Source: Synechocystis sp. PCC 7338 | Lineage (GTDB): Bacteria > Cyanobacteriota > Cyanobacteriia > Cyanobacteriales > Microcystaceae | Assembly: GCF_018282115.1 (NCBI RefSeq) | Contig: NZ_CP054306.1 | Span: 2,155,488 to 2,219,487 of the forward strand | Length of the DNA stretch: 64,000 bases | Reading direction: 5' to 3' | Shown here: positions 1 through 9,169 of the stretch, in pieces | Layout: the number at the start of each line of letters is the position of its first letter | Position numbering within the stretch: position 1 is the stretch's first letter | The notes under the pieces: model-generated | Seen by the model: only the letters and a program-made list of their open reading frames with translations | Database searches by the model: none | Told to the model about the DNA's origin: nothing | Translations under genes and position numbers: made by a program

Positions 1-103
1 CATTGCTGTAATAGCCGGAACCGCCCTAGGAAACTGGGTTATACCCCGGTTTTCCCGTGGGGGCACAGAGAATCCACCCTATCCTTGTTTTGCCATTTTG
101 CCC

Positions 104-502
104 ATGTCTAGCACTGCCATTAGCCAGCTCCAACCCGCCGATAAAAGGGACGTAATTGTTTACCAACCCTATTACCCAGACAAAAATAAACAGAAGTTAT
201 TGCCATTGGCCCTTGCCCTTTATCAATTGGGGCAGGTGGAAGGGGCCCGACGCATTGAGGGGGGGGAAAATCTTTCCTTTGTGGCCACTTGGTTTGTGTC
301 CCGCCTACCGTCGGAATTGACTCGGTGTCGTATGCAATTCGATGGCCAGGCAGATTTGAGTTATGAAATGACTGTGCTCAATTCTGAGTTTATGGATTAT
401 CTGATCGACCTAATTGCGGGATACGAGGAGAGTAAAAATATTGACTTTCCGCAAAATTTCTACCGTAAGCTTTTACGGCTGGATGATGCCTCGGCCGTTT
501 AG
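104..502 (+). CDS. ebsA: EbsA-like type IV pilus biogenesis protein
   Basis: This is a 132-residue soluble protein without a signal peptide or membrane segment. It resembles the cyanobacterial EbsA family, which takes part in type IV pilus assembly and biofilm self-suppression in Synechococcus elongatus. Family-like stretches are RRIEGGENLSFVA near residue 50 and LTRCRMQFDGQADLSYE near residue 75. I chose the ATG at 104; a TTG six bases upstream is in frame but less likely. It precedes a phosphotransacetylase-family gene by about 180 bases, an order I recall as slr0038-slr0039 in PCC 6803, upstream of the cmp genes. The family assignment is from memory of the conserved motifs, so the exact role is an inference. 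Confidence 0.65.
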   Translation: MSSTAISQLQPADKRDVIVYQPYYPDKNKQKLLPLALALYQLGQVEGARRIEGGENLSFVATWFVSRLPSELTRCRMQFDGQADLSYEMTVLNSEFMDYLIDLIAGYEESKNIDFPQNFYRKLLRLDDASAV

Positions 503-686
503 TCAGTCATAGTAGTGCGTGCCATTAGTCCTGGGCAATGGGGCTTAAGTTATGCGGGAGCCATACTGAAACCATTGCCATTGAGTATCGGTCAAGCCAG
601 TTTTTAAACAATGCCGTCGCTAAATTAGTCAAGATAGTCCAGCAAGCAAATTTTTTTACCTAGTCCATCTAGTCAGGAGCGTTCCC

Positions 687-1760
687 GTGGTCAATTCACC
701 CCAATGTTTATTAGTCGGGTCTTTGGAGCCCTACAGCGGTAAATCGGGGATTATTCTCGGTTTAGCTCGACTTTTGCAACAACAGGGAATGGCGATCGCC
801 TACGGCAAACCCATTGGCACGGCCATGACTAAGGCGGCAGTGGCCCTAGAGGAAGCGGACATTGAATTTATTAGCCAGAGTTTGGAATTGGCACCAGCCC
901 AGGTGCGTAAACCCCTAGTATTTTTAGACGAAGAGACCATTACCCGACGCCTCCAGGGGCAAGACCAAACTAACTATGCTGAAGCTCTGCAAGCTTCTAT
1001 TCAGAATCTAACAGCGGATTTGGTTTTGTTGGAAGGCCCAGGCAATCTTTGGGAGGGTAGTTTATTCGGGCTTTCCTTTTCCGAATTGGCCGCCAAAATT
1101 AACGCGGCGGTGCTGTTGGTGGGTCGCTACCACTCCCCCTTAGTGGTGGATGGACTGCTCAAGGCTCGACAAACCTTGGGAGATAGTCTCAAAGGGGTGG
1201 TAATAAATGATATTCCCGTAGAAGCCCTGCCAGAGACGAAGGACTTGGTCAAGCCTTTCCTGGAAAGCCATGGCATTGCTGTGCTCGGCCTATTGGCGGA
1301 AGACCGTTTACTCAGAAGCGTCAGTGTGCGGGAACTGGCCCATCAACTTAATGCCAAAGTGCTTTGTAGTGAAGAGCATCTGGATTTGATGGTAGAGAGC
1401 CTCACCATTGGGGCTATGAACGTCAACTCCGCCCTGGAATATTTCCGTCAAGGGGAAAATAAGGCTGTGGTTACCGGTGGCGATCGTACCGATTTACAAT
1501 TGGCCGCCCTGGAAACCTCCACCAGTTGCCTAATTTTGACTGGCCACGCCGGGCCCCAACCCCTGATTATCAGCCGGGCCCAGGATTTAGAAATTCCCAT
1601 TCTCTCTGTGGACCAAGACACCCTGACCACCGTGGAAATTGTGGACCAAGCCTTTGGCAATGTGCGCCTCCAAGAACCGGTTAAGGTGCAATGTATCCAA
1701 CAATTGATGGCCACCCATTTTGATCTCCAAGCCTTCCAAGAAATCATGGCCAAGGATTAA
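687..1760 (+). CDS. Phosphotransacetylase-family protein (BioD-like + DRTGG domains)
   Basis: The protein has 357 residues. Residues 1-210 look like a BioD-type P-loop domain with the variant loop [11 protein letters not shown] near residue 11. Residues about 215-330 look like a DRTGG domain, as in the N-terminal part of long phosphotransacetylases. The catalytic acetyltransferase domain of Pta is absent, so it is not a complete phosphotransacetylase; a nucleotide-dependent regulatory role is only a guess. The start is a GTG at 687, supported by AGGAG at 675-679, seven bases upstream. It ends six bases before the convergent end of cmpR. Confidence 0.7.
   Translation: MVNSPQCLLVGSLEPYSGKSGIILGLARLLQQQGMAIAYGKPIGTAMTKAAVALEEADIEFISQSLELAPAQVRKPLVFLDEETITRRLQGQDQTNYAEALQASIQNLTADLVLLEGPGNLWEGSLFGLSFSELAAKINAAVLLVGRYHSPLVVDGLLKARQTLGDSLKGVVINDIPVEALPETKDLVKPFLESHGIAVLGLLAEDRLLRSVSVRELAHQLNAKVLCSEEHLDLMVESLTIGAMNVNSALEYFRQGENKAVVTGGDRTDLQLAALETSTSCLILTGHAGPQPLIISRAQDLEIPILSVDQDTLTTVEIVDQAFGNVRLQEPVKVQCIQQLMATHFDLQAFQEIMAKD
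791..800. repeat. HIP1 palindrome (representative copy)
   Basis: GGCGATCGCC is the highly iterated palindrome of many cyanobacterial genomes. Copies of the core GCGATCGC occur throughout this window, inside genes and between them (for example near 7552, 9572, 16052, 24531 and 51250). They support the assignment to Synechocystis and are sparse in the AT-rich island ORFs. Confidence 0.9.
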
Positions 1761-1766
1761 CCTAAA

Positions 1767-2681
1767 TTACAAAATTTGGGCAATGGAAACCGCTTCGTCG
1801 TGGGTAAATAAATAATCTAAAAAAGTCTGAGCAACAATGGATAATTGCTTCGATTTTTGATAAACAATATACCAATGTTTTTGTAGGGGAAATCCTTCTA
1901 CATCTAGCACGGCTAGGGGACCGTTAATTCCCTCCAATGCCAGGGAATACAACGATAAAATAGAGATTCCGAGTCCCCCATAAACCGCTTGCTTTATGGC
2001 TTCATTGCTACTAATTTCCATCTCTACATTCATCTGTAGGCGATTTTCGTTGAAAAATTCCTCCACCGCCATCCTAGTTCCTGAACCGGACTCCCGCATG
2101 ATCAGAGGTTCCTGGATTATTCTTTCCAAAGAAATTCTCTTTTCATCGACTAAAGGATGCTGACGGGAGGCAATGACCACCAGGGGATTTTCTAAAAAGT
2201 GACGGATATTAATATCAAGACTAGAAGGCGGTTTTCCCAAAAAGTATAAGTCGTCTAAATTATTCGCCAAACGCTCTAAAATTTGCTGACGATTGCCAAT
2301 TTGTAGAGAAATGGAAATACCGGGATATTCTTGACGGAATTCTCCTAAAAGTCGTGGGACAAAATATTTGCCAGTGGTAATGGTGGCTAGGCGCAGGTTA
2401 CCTTTTTTTAATCCCTGGAGATCGGCAATCACTTCCTGCAACTGATCAAGACAAAGGCCAATGTTTTCACTGGCTTGTAAAACCGCCTGCCCCGCTTCGG
2501 TCAAATAAATTTTTCGGCCAATTTGTTCATACAGCGGTACCCCGATCGCCTTGGTGAGTTGCTTCATCTGCTGGGAAACGGTGGGCTGGGTCAGAAATAA
2601 CTCCTCCGCCGCCTTGGTGAAACTGCCTGTTCTGGCGATCGCCGCAAAAACCTCAAATTGGTGGAGGGTGGCATTTTTCAT
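1767..2681 (-). CDS. cmpR: LysR-type regulator CmpR of the bicarbonate transporter operon
   Basis: This 304-residue LysR-family activator is transcribed away from cmpA. Residues 5-65 form the winged helix-turn-helix (FTKAAEELFLTQPTVSQQMK), and residues about 90-295 form the periplasmic-binding-like effector domain. It matches the CmpR/CcmR branch, which controls CO2-responsive genes; CmpR activates cmpABCD under carbon limitation. The divergent position next to cmpA supports CmpR over NtcB or RbcR. PCC 6803 has the same arrangement as I recall it (sll0030 beside slr0040). Two inverted repeats just upstream of its start could serve both autoregulation and cmpA activation. Confidence 0.88.
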   Translation of the reverse strand: MKNATLHQFEVFAAIARTGSFTKAAEELFLTQPTVSQQMKQLTKAIGVPLYEQIGRKIYLTEAGQAVLQASENIGLCLDQLQEVIADLQGLKKGNLRLATITTGKYFVPRLLGEFRQEYPGISISLQIGNRQQILERLANNLDDLYFLGKPPSSLDINIRHFLENPLVVIASRQHPLVDEKRISLERIIQEPLIMRESGSGTRMAVEEFFNENRLQMNVEMEISSNEAIKQAVYGGLGISILSLYSLALEGINGPLAVLDVEGFPLQKHWYIVYQKSKQLSIVAQTFLDYLFTHDEAVSIAQIL

Positions 2682-2695
2682 AGTGGCTCACATTT

Positions 2696-2741
2696 ATAGA
2701 CTACTTCTATAGATTACATAAAAAAATAGGTATTTATCTAT
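2696..2741. promoter_or_regulatory. Pair of ATAG-N7/8-CTAT inverted repeats, probable CmpR sites
   Basis: Two related palindromes lie between cmpR and cmpA. The first is ATAG-N7-CTAT at 2696-2710, extended to six pairs by TATAGA/TCTATA at 2695-2711; it also fits the LysR T-N11-A rule (T2697, A2709). The second is ATAG-N8-CTAT at 2726-2741, extended to AAAATAG/CTATTTT at 2723-2744. Their centres are about 30 bases apart, close to three helical turns, as expected for a LysR tetramer. CmpR sites in Synechococcus are described with 7-8 base spacers between short inverted half-sites. Binding by CmpR is an inference. Confidence 0.5.
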
Positions 2742-2933
2742 TTTCAGGATTCCTTAATAATCGAAACATTCAAGTCCCCTTGGATTAGTCATTGTCCTCG
2801 GGCAGGCAGTCTAAAGCGTCCCCTGGTTTACCCAGCCTAGGAGTCCCAGTACTCTTCCGTAAACCGGGGATATCCATGGCGCTTATTCCATTTTTCTGTC
2901 TGCCTTTTTTCATAGAAAATATCAATCAAAGTT

Positions 2934-4292
2934 ATGAGATCATTCAATCGACGTAAATTTTTGCTCACCTCAGCGGCCTCTGCCACAGGGGCTTTATTTC
3001 TGAAGGGTTGCACGGGCAATCCCCCCGATCCCAACGCCGCCGGCACTGGTACTAGCCCTTCCCCCCAAGCGGCCGGGGATATCAGCCCGGAAATGATGCC
3101 CGAAACCCCCAATATTAAACTGGGCTACATTCCCATTGTGGAATCCGCTCCGTTGATCATTGCCCAGGAAAAGGGTTTCTTTGCCAAATATGGCATGACC
3201 GGGGTGGAAGTTTCTAAACAAGCGAACTGGGCCTCCGCTAGGGACAACGTCACCATTGGTTCCCAGGGGGGCGGTATTGATGGCGGCCAATGGCAAATGC
3301 CCATGCCTCACCTGATTACGGAAGGGATCATCACCAACGGCAACAAGGTGCCCATGTATGTCCTGGCGCAATTGATTACCCAGGGAAATGGTATTGCTGT
3401 GGCACCAATGCATGAGGGCAAAGGAGTAAACCTTGATATCTCCAAAGCGGCAGACTATATCAAAGGTTTCAACAAAACCAATGGCCGCAAATTTAAGGCC
3501 GCCCACACCTTCCCCAACGTTAACCAAGATTTTTGGATTCGTTACTGGTTTGCAGCCGGGGGTGTTGATCCCGACACTGACATTGACCTTCTGGCTGTGC
3601 CTCCCGCGGAAACAGTTCAGGGTATGCGCAACGGCACCATGGACGCTTTTAGTACCGGAGATCCCTGGCCCTATCGCATTGTGACAGAAAATATTGGCTA
3701 CATGGCGGCTTTAACTGCCCAAATTTGGCCCTATCACCCAGAAGAGTACCTCGCCATTCGAGCGGATTGGGTAGATAAAAATCCCAAGGCAACCAAAGCA
3801 TTGCTGAAAGGAATTATGGAAGCCCAACAGTGGATTGATGATCCCCAAAATCGTCCTGAAGTTGTCCAGATTGTATCCGGCAGAAACTATTTCAATGTTC
3901 CCCCCACCATTTTAGAGTCTCCCTTCAAAGGTCAATACACCATGGGAGATGGTCAGCCGGCCATTGATGATTTCCAAAAAGGTCCCCTCTACTGGAAGGA
4001 CGGCATTGGCAATGTTTCTTATCCCTATAAGAGCCATGATTTATGGTTCCTAACGGAGAGTATGCGCTGGGGTTTCCACAAAGATGCCATTCCTGATTTC
4101 GATACAGCTCAAAAGATTATTGACAAGGTCAACCGGGAAGATATATGGCGAGAAGCGGCAACGGAAGCAGGGTTTACAGCCGACATTCCTAGCAGTACTT
4201 CCCGAGGCGTAGAAACCTTCTTTGATGGCATTACCTTTGACCCGGCTAATCCATCGGCTTATCTGCAAAGTTTGACAATCAAAAAAGTCTAA
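2934..4292 (+). CDS. cmpA: Bicarbonate-binding lipoprotein of the BCT1 ABC transporter
   Basis: CmpA is the periplasmic receptor that delivers HCO3- to the CmpB permease in the cytoplasmic membrane. The 452-residue protein starts with an [11 protein letters not shown] twin-arginine-like signal and a lipobox LKGC with Cys26, so it should be a lipoprotein. The NrtA/CmpA-like binding domain covers residues about 58-440. It is distinguished from nitrate-binding NrtA by Glu270 in HPEEYL, where NrtA has a lysine (HPEKAF); Thr192 and Gln198, reported bicarbonate contacts in the PCC 6803 CmpA structure, are also present. The start ATG has no strong Shine-Dalgarno. It heads the operon cmpA-cmpB-porin-cmpC-cmpD, likely induced at low CO2 by CmpR. 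Confidence 0.93.
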   Translation: MRSFNRRKFLLTSAASATGALFLKGCTGNPPDPNAAGTGTSPSPQAAGDISPEMMPETPNIKLGYIPIVESAPLIIAQEKGFFAKYGMTGVEVSKQANWASARDNVTIGSQGGGIDGGQWQMPMPHLITEGIITNGNKVPMYVLAQLITQGNGIAVAPMHEGKGVNLDISKAADYIKGFNKTNGRKFKAAHTFPNVNQDFWIRYWFAAGGVDPDTDIDLLAVPPAETVQGMRNGTMDAFSTGDPWPYRIVTENIGYMAALTAQIWPYHPEEYLAIRADWVDKNPKATKALLKGIMEAQQWIDDPQNRPEVVQIVSGRNYFNVPPTILESPFKGQYTMGDGQPAIDDFQKGPLYWKDGIGNVSYPYKSHDLWFLTESMRWGFHKDAIPDFDTAQKIIDKVNREDIWREAATEAGFTADIPSSTSRGVETFFDGITFDPANPSAYLQSLTIKKV

Positions 4293-4354
4293 CTAGCTAT
4301 CAATTAAGCCATTTCACTGTTGATGATTAATCCATTACTATCAAGGAGACAATA

Positions 4355-5197
4355 ATGACCACTACCATTCCCCAAAGGAAAAATCGGGCTACGGGGACCA
4401 ATCCCTTACAAAAGTTTTGGCGCAAGCGTCGGGGCGATATTTTGCCCCCCATAGTCGGAATTTTAGGCTTTTTGTTGTTGTGGCAATTAATTTCCACGGC
4501 GGGTCTAATTAAACTTCCTCCCCCTAGTAGTTTGTGGACAGATCCCCGTACCCGTACCCTGTTGATGTATCCCTTTTACGACCGAGGGGGGTTGGATAAG
4601 GGGTTGTTTTGGCAAACCCTAGCAAGTTTGGGGCGGGTAGCCCAGGGCTATTCCCTAGCAGCCATTGTCGGCATCAGCATGGGAATTTTGGTGGGGACTC
4701 AACCCTTGGTAGATAAGGCCCTTGATCCGATTTTTCAATTTCTGCGCATGGTCGCTCCGTTGGCTTGGGTTCCCATTGCCTTGGTAGCTCTGCAGCAGAA
4801 TCAACCGGCGGCAATTTTTGTTATTTTTATCACTTCAGTGTGGCCGATTTTAATTAATACGACGGAAGGGGTAAAACAGATTCCGCAGGATTATATTAAT
4901 GTGCGCAAAGTATTGCGTTTGTCTCCCCAAAAGTTTTTCTTTAAAATTCTTATTCCCTCAGCACTACCTTATATTTTTACTGGCTTACGTATTGCCATTG
5001 GCTTAGCTTGGTTGGCAATTATTGCAGCGGAAATTGTGATGTCGGGCATTGTCGGTATCGGCTTTTTTATCTGGGATGCCTATCAACAGAATTACATCAG
5101 CGAAATCATCTTGGCAGTGTTTTATATCGGTGCGGTGGGTTTACTCCTAGACCGGGGCATTGCCTATCTCCAAAAGTTAATTGCCCCAGGACAGTAA
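4355..5197 (+). CDS. cmpB: Bicarbonate ABC transporter permease
   Basis: CmpB forms the membrane channel of BCT1. The 280-residue protein has a cytoplasmic N-terminal tail of about 35 residues, then roughly six membrane segments. The typical permease EAA-like loop lies around residues 185-200, where it contacts the ATPases. It belongs to the SsuC/TauC/NrtB permease family; the bicarbonate assignment rests on CmpA next door. An AAGGAGAC Shine-Dalgarno sits just before the ATG, and the gene follows cmpA by 62 bases, so the two are almost surely co-transcribed. Confidence 0.9.
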   Translation: MTTTIPQRKNRATGTNPLQKFWRKRRGDILPPIVGILGFLLLWQLISTAGLIKLPPPSSLWTDPRTRTLLMYPFYDRGGLDKGLFWQTLASLGRVAQGYSLAAIVGISMGILVGTQPLVDKALDPIFQFLRMVAPLAWVPIALVALQQNQPAAIFVIFITSVWPILINTTEGVKQIPQDYINVRKVLRLSPQKFFFKILIPSALPYIFTGLRIAIGLAWLAIIAAEIVMSGIVGIGFFIWDAYQQNYISEIILAVFYIGAVGLLLDRGIAYLQKLIAPGQ

Positions 5198-5239
5198 CAA
5201 ACTCGCTGACCCCAGGAGGTTAACAATTTGCCTTGGAGA

Positions 5240-5263
5240 AAAAAAGAGACCATGAGCTTTTTT
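5240..5263 (+). promoter_or_regulatory. A/T hairpin in the cmpB-porin gap
   Basis: AAAAAAG at 5240-5246 and CTTTTTT at 5257-5263 can form a seven-pair stem with a ten-base loop. It lies between cmpB and the porin gene, just after an unused AGGAGG at 5214-5219. It could set the relative amounts of the cmpAB and downstream parts of the transcript, by partial termination or RNA processing. The stem is almost all A-U, so it would be weak. Confidence 0.3.
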
Positions 5264-5309
5264 ATTCACCACTAACCATACACGATCAAAATTATAGGAT
5301 TTTATTGCA

Positions 5310-7061
5310 ATGACACAGGATCGAATCACTTGGCTAGCAGGATTAGCCGCTGTTGCTGGTCTAACCACATTTCCTGGTTCCGCTGGGGCTCAGATGCTGT
5401 ACGAGGATGCCGATTCCATGGCAATTACCCCAGTGCAGGAGCTGACTCCCCTTATGGACGAACCCATGGGTCAAGTGACATCGGTGTCAGAATTGCGGGA
5501 TGTCCAGCCGGCGGATTGGGCCTATGAAGCCTTAAAGAGTTTAGTAGAACGTTACGGTTGCATTGTGGGTTATCCCGATCGCACTTTCCGGGGTGATGCC
5601 GAAGGCACACTGCGTGCCCGAGCCCTAAGTCGTTGGGAATTTGCCGCTGGGCTAAATGCCTGTATGAATACCATGGAGCGGTTAATTCAAGAAAATGTAG
5701 CCGTTATCAGGGCGGACATTGACAAGCTCCAACGGTTAGCCCAAGAGTTTCGGGCGGAACTGAGTGCTTTGGGGGCTAGGGTGGATAACCTGGAAACCCG
5801 CACAGCCTACCTGGAAGACCATCAATTTTCCACCACCACTAAACTGAATGGGGAAGTGATTTTCTCCATCAGTGGTGCCACCGGAGGAGAACCGGACGCC
5901 GACTCTGCCCAGATAGTTTTTAACGATCGGGTGCGCCTAAACCTAACCACCAGCTTTACCGGCAAAGATGCCCTGATTACGGGGCTACAGGCCTACAACT
6001 TTACCGCTGGCAATCCTATTACCGGGACAGGGAGTGTGGCGGAAACCCTCTTTCCCAATGATGCCTCCATCTTGGGTGAAGGCATGACCAGTTTCAACTA
6101 TGAACCTCAGTTTGCTGGTTTTAACCCCCAAAATCTCCAACCCAGCTGTGGCAACAACAGTGTCTGTCTGTACAAATTGCTCTACATCACCCCGGTAGCA
6201 GATAATTTCACCGTCTTTGTTGGGCCCAAAGCAGAAGTCACCGATGCATTTCCCACCATTGTCCCCTTTGCCAGTGAAGGGCAGGGCACTCTTTCCCGGG
6301 CTTTCGCCATCAACCCCGTACTAAGGGTCTCAGGGGGAACCACAGAAACGGGCTTAGCCTCGGCCGCCGGCTTTATCTACAAACCCAATGATGTGGTAGA
6401 TTGGCGGGCACTTTATGGCTCTGTCAACGCTGCTATTCCCCAAAATGAAGGTTTTCCCGGTACGCCCCTCGGTGCGGGTCTATTCAACGGCAGTTTTGTG
6501 GCGGCAACGCAATTAACCCTTTATCCCACCGAAAATCTGGATCTTGGTTTGAACTATGCCTACAGCTACCACCAGATCAATATTTTAGGTACGGGACTGA
6601 CAGGGGCGGCGGCAGGAACCCTCGGGGGTTTACCGTTGACAACCCCGGTTAACGTTAATTCCGTAGGTGCGACCCTAACTTGGCGCATTAACCCCAGCAT
6701 TTACTTCACCACCTATGGTGCTTACTTTATGGTGGATCAAGCTAACAGCGGTTCTGCCTTTACTAATCTTGCTAGTTGGATGGCTGGGCTTTATTTCCCC
6801 GATGCCTTTGCGGAGGGCAACACGGCTGGTTTGATGTTTGGTCAACCTCTCACCAGGGTTGGGGCCGGTAATGGAGCAACGTTAACACCTGACAATATCA
6901 GCAACCGGGCGATTCCCTACCAAATTGAAGCCTTCTATAACTACAAGATCAACAACAATCTCAGCATTACTCCCGGTGCGTTTGTCATTTTCAATCCCGA
7001 AGGCGACTCCAGTAATAGTACAACCGGGGTCTTTGCCCTACGAACGACGTTTACGTTTTAA
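5310..7061 (+). CDS. SLH-domain outer-membrane porin within the cmp operon
   Basis: This 583-residue protein is a cyanobacterial porin of the SLH-OprB type. A signal peptide ends near residue 28 (GSAGAQ). An S-layer-homology motif follows at about residues 65-125 (LRDVQPADWAYEALKSLVER, then GYPDRTFRG). A short coiled coil covers about 130-175, and residues 180-583 have the alternating aromatic pattern of a beta-barrel, ending in the outer-membrane signature phenylalanine (TTFTF). It lies between cmpB and cmpC with a 49-base gap to cmpC. PCC 6803 has the same order as I recall it (slr0042 between slr0041 and slr0043). It may carry bicarbonate or other small solutes across the outer membrane under low CO2; this is inferred from position only. 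Confidence 0.88.
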   Translation: MTQDRITWLAGLAAVAGLTTFPGSAGAQMLYEDADSMAITPVQELTPLMDEPMGQVTSVSELRDVQPADWAYEALKSLVERYGCIVGYPDRTFRGDAEGTLRARALSRWEFAAGLNACMNTMERLIQENVAVIRADIDKLQRLAQEFRAELSALGARVDNLETRTAYLEDHQFSTTTKLNGEVIFSISGATGGEPDADSAQIVFNDRVRLNLTTSFTGKDALITGLQAYNFTAGNPITGTGSVAETLFPNDASILGEGMTSFNYEPQFAGFNPQNLQPSCGNNSVCLYKLLYITPVADNFTVFVGPKAEVTDAFPTIVPFASEGQGTLSRAFAINPVLRVSGGTTETGLASAAGFIYKPNDVVDWRALYGSVNAAIPQNEGFPGTPLGAGLFNGSFVAATQLTLYPTENLDLGLNYAYSYHQINILGTGLTGAAAGTLGGLPLTTPVNVNSVGATLTWRINPSIYFTTYGAYFMVDQANSGSAFTNLASWMAGLYFPDAFAEGNTAGLMFGQPLTRVGAGNGATLTPDNISNRAIPYQIEAFYNYKINNNLSITPGAFVIFNPEGDSSNSTTGVFALRTTFTF

Positions 7062-7110
7062 CCGCTGTCGCCCCAGTATTTTGTCCCTTTAATCAATTGT
7101 TTGAGTCGCT

Positions 7111-9096
7111 ATGAGCCTTTTTGTTGCTGTTGACAATATCGATAAGGTTTTTTCCCTCACAGATGGGGAGCAATACGTTGCCCTCAAGGGAATTAATTTG
7201 GAAATTAAAAAGGGGGAATTTGTCTCCCTGATTGGTCACTCCGGCTGTGGCAAATCAACTCTGCTCAATATGATTGCCGGGTTGGATTTGCCCAGTGAGG
7301 GCATTGTCACCCTGGAAGGTAAGCGGATCAATCAACCAGGGCCGGACAAGATGGTGATTTTTCAAAACTATTCTTTACTGCCTTGGTTGACGGTGAAGCA
7401 AAATATTGCCCTCGCTGTGGATGAGGTAATGAAGGGGGCACCGGCGGCGGAACGCAAGGCCATTATTGAGGAACACATTGATTTGGTGGGCCTAAGCCAT
7501 GCGGTGGATAAACGACCCAGTGAATTGTCCGGGGGCATGAAACAACGGGTGGCGATCGCCAGGGCCTTGGCCATTCGACCAAAATTATTGCTATTGGATG
7601 AACCCTTTGGGGCGTTGGATGCCTTGACCAGGGGCAATTTGCAAGAACAATTAATGCGCATTTGTGAACGATATCAAGTCACGGCGGTCATGGTTACCCA
7701 TGATGTGGATGAAGCGGTGTTGTTATCAGACCGGATTGTGATGTTAACCAATGGCCCTGGATCTAACATTGGCGGCATTTTAGAAGTGGATATTCCCCGG
7801 CCCCGCAAACGGATGGAAGTGGTGGAACATCCCAGTTATTACAGTCTCCGCAGTGAAATTATTTACTTCCTCAACCAACAAAAACGGATCAAAAAATTAC
7901 GGGCTAAAAAAACAACGGCGATCGCCAGACATGGGCTAGAGAAAGTCAATTTGGAATTGGGTTATGTGCCCCTCGTGGCCTGTGCTCCCCTGGTGGTGGC
8001 CCAGGAAAAGGGCTTTTTTACCAAACATGGCTTAGATGAAGTTAGCTTAGTACGGGAAACCAGTTGGCGGGGCATTGTGGACGGCATCGCCGGAGGTTAC
8101 CTAGACGGGGCCCAAATGCCGGCCGGTATGCCCACTTGGCTCACAGCGGGGGGTTATCGGGAACAGTCCATTCCCGTGGTCAGTGCTTTGACCATGACCC
8201 GCAACGGCAACGCCATTACCCTCAGTAAAAAACTTTACGACCAAGGCATTTACACCGCTGAGGATTTTCGCCGGTTGTTATTGGCCTCCGACGGCGAACT
8301 CCACACCCTGGGCATGGTCCACCCTTCCTCCATGCATAACCTGCTGTTGCGTTATTGGTTGGCGGCCCACAACATTAACCCCGACCGGGATGTGCATCTC
8401 AAAACCATTCCCCCGGCCCAGATGGTGGCGGATCTGAAAGCAGGCACCATTGACGGCTATTGCGTCAGTGAACCTTGGAATTTGCGGGCTTCCATGGAAG
8501 GGGCCGGGTTTAGCATCGCCACCGATTTGGAAATTTGGCAAAATCACCCCGGTAAAGTTTTGGGAGTGCGGGAAGATTGGGCGATCGCCCATCCCAATAC
8601 CCACGTTGCCCTGGTGAAAGCCCTGTTGGAAGCCTGTGCCTACTGTGTTGACCCCAACCATGAAACAGAAATTCGGGAACTGTTGGCCATCCGTCAATAC
8701 CTCAGCACCAATATTGACTACATCCACCTAGGTGACCCCGAAGGTCGCACTTGCAGTCTGGGTAACCCTGTGGACTATTCCCACCATCTTTTCTTTGGCG
8801 ATCAAGTTAATCGTCCTATCCGCACCGAACACCTTTGGATGATGACCCAAATGGCCCGCTGGGGAGAAATTCCCTTTCCCCGCAACTGGGTAGAAATTTT
8901 AGAGCGGGTTTGTCGAGTGGGGGTATTTAGCACTGCCGCCCGGGAATTAGGTTACGACGTGAACTATCAAAGGCAACCCGTCACCCTCTTTGATGGGGAA
9001 GTGTTCAACGCCGATGACCCCATTGCCTACCTCAATCAAACCGTCATTCATCGCAACTTCACCATCGCCGAAGTGCACCTCGATAACCCAACCTAG
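7111..9096 (+). CDS. cmpC: Bicarbonate ABC transporter ATPase with C-terminal receptor-like domain
   Basis: CmpC is a two-part protein of 661 residues. Residues 1-260 are an ABC ATPase: Walker A GHSGCGKST near residue 42, signature LSGGMKQRVAIARA near 139, Walker B LLLLDEPFGALD near 160, and a switch histidine in MVTHD. Residues about 285-655 resemble CmpA/NrtA without a signal peptide, so they form a cytoplasmic solute-sensing domain; in NrtC this part is regulatory. The receptor-like part shows HPGKVL where CmpA has HPEEYL, so its ligand may differ from bicarbonate. It follows the porin gene with only a weak Shine-Dalgarno. Confidence 0.92.
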   Translation: MSLFVAVDNIDKVFSLTDGEQYVALKGINLEIKKGEFVSLIGHSGCGKSTLLNMIAGLDLPSEGIVTLEGKRINQPGPDKMVIFQNYSLLPWLTVKQNIALAVDEVMKGAPAAERKAIIEEHIDLVGLSHAVDKRPSELSGGMKQRVAIARALAIRPKLLLLDEPFGALDALTRGNLQEQLMRICERYQVTAVMVTHDVDEAVLLSDRIVMLTNGPGSNIGGILEVDIPRPRKRMEVVEHPSYYSLRSEIIYFLNQQKRIKKLRAKKTTAIARHGLEKVNLELGYVPLVACAPLVVAQEKGFFTKHGLDEVSLVRETSWRGIVDGIAGGYLDGAQMPAGMPTWLTAGGYREQSIPVVSALTMTRNGNAITLSKKLYDQGIYTAEDFRRLLLASDGELHTLGMVHPSSMHNLLLRYWLAAHNINPDRDVHLKTIPPAQMVADLKAGTIDGYCVSEPWNLRASMEGAGFSIATDLEIWQNHPGKVLGVREDWAIAHPNTHVALVKALLEACAYCVDPNHETEIRELLAIRQYLSTNIDYIHLGDPEGRTCSLGNPVDYSHHLFFGDQVNRPIRTEHLWMMTQMARWGEIPFPRNWVEILERVCRVGVFSTAARELGYDVNYQRQPVTLFDGEVFNADDPIAYLNQTVIHRNFTIAEVHLDNPT

Positions 9097-9169
9097 GCCC
9101 CGGTTTTTGCCTAGGTTCTGTCCCCAGAGCCATGCCCATGACCACTGAATTATTCCCTAACAGTTAACT

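Noticed and set aside
2849-2862. NtcA-like site GTA-N8-TAA upstream of cmpA
   Set aside because: The last base departs from GTA-N8-TAC, no good -10 lies 22 bases downstream, and the operon is carbon- rather than nitrogen-controlled.
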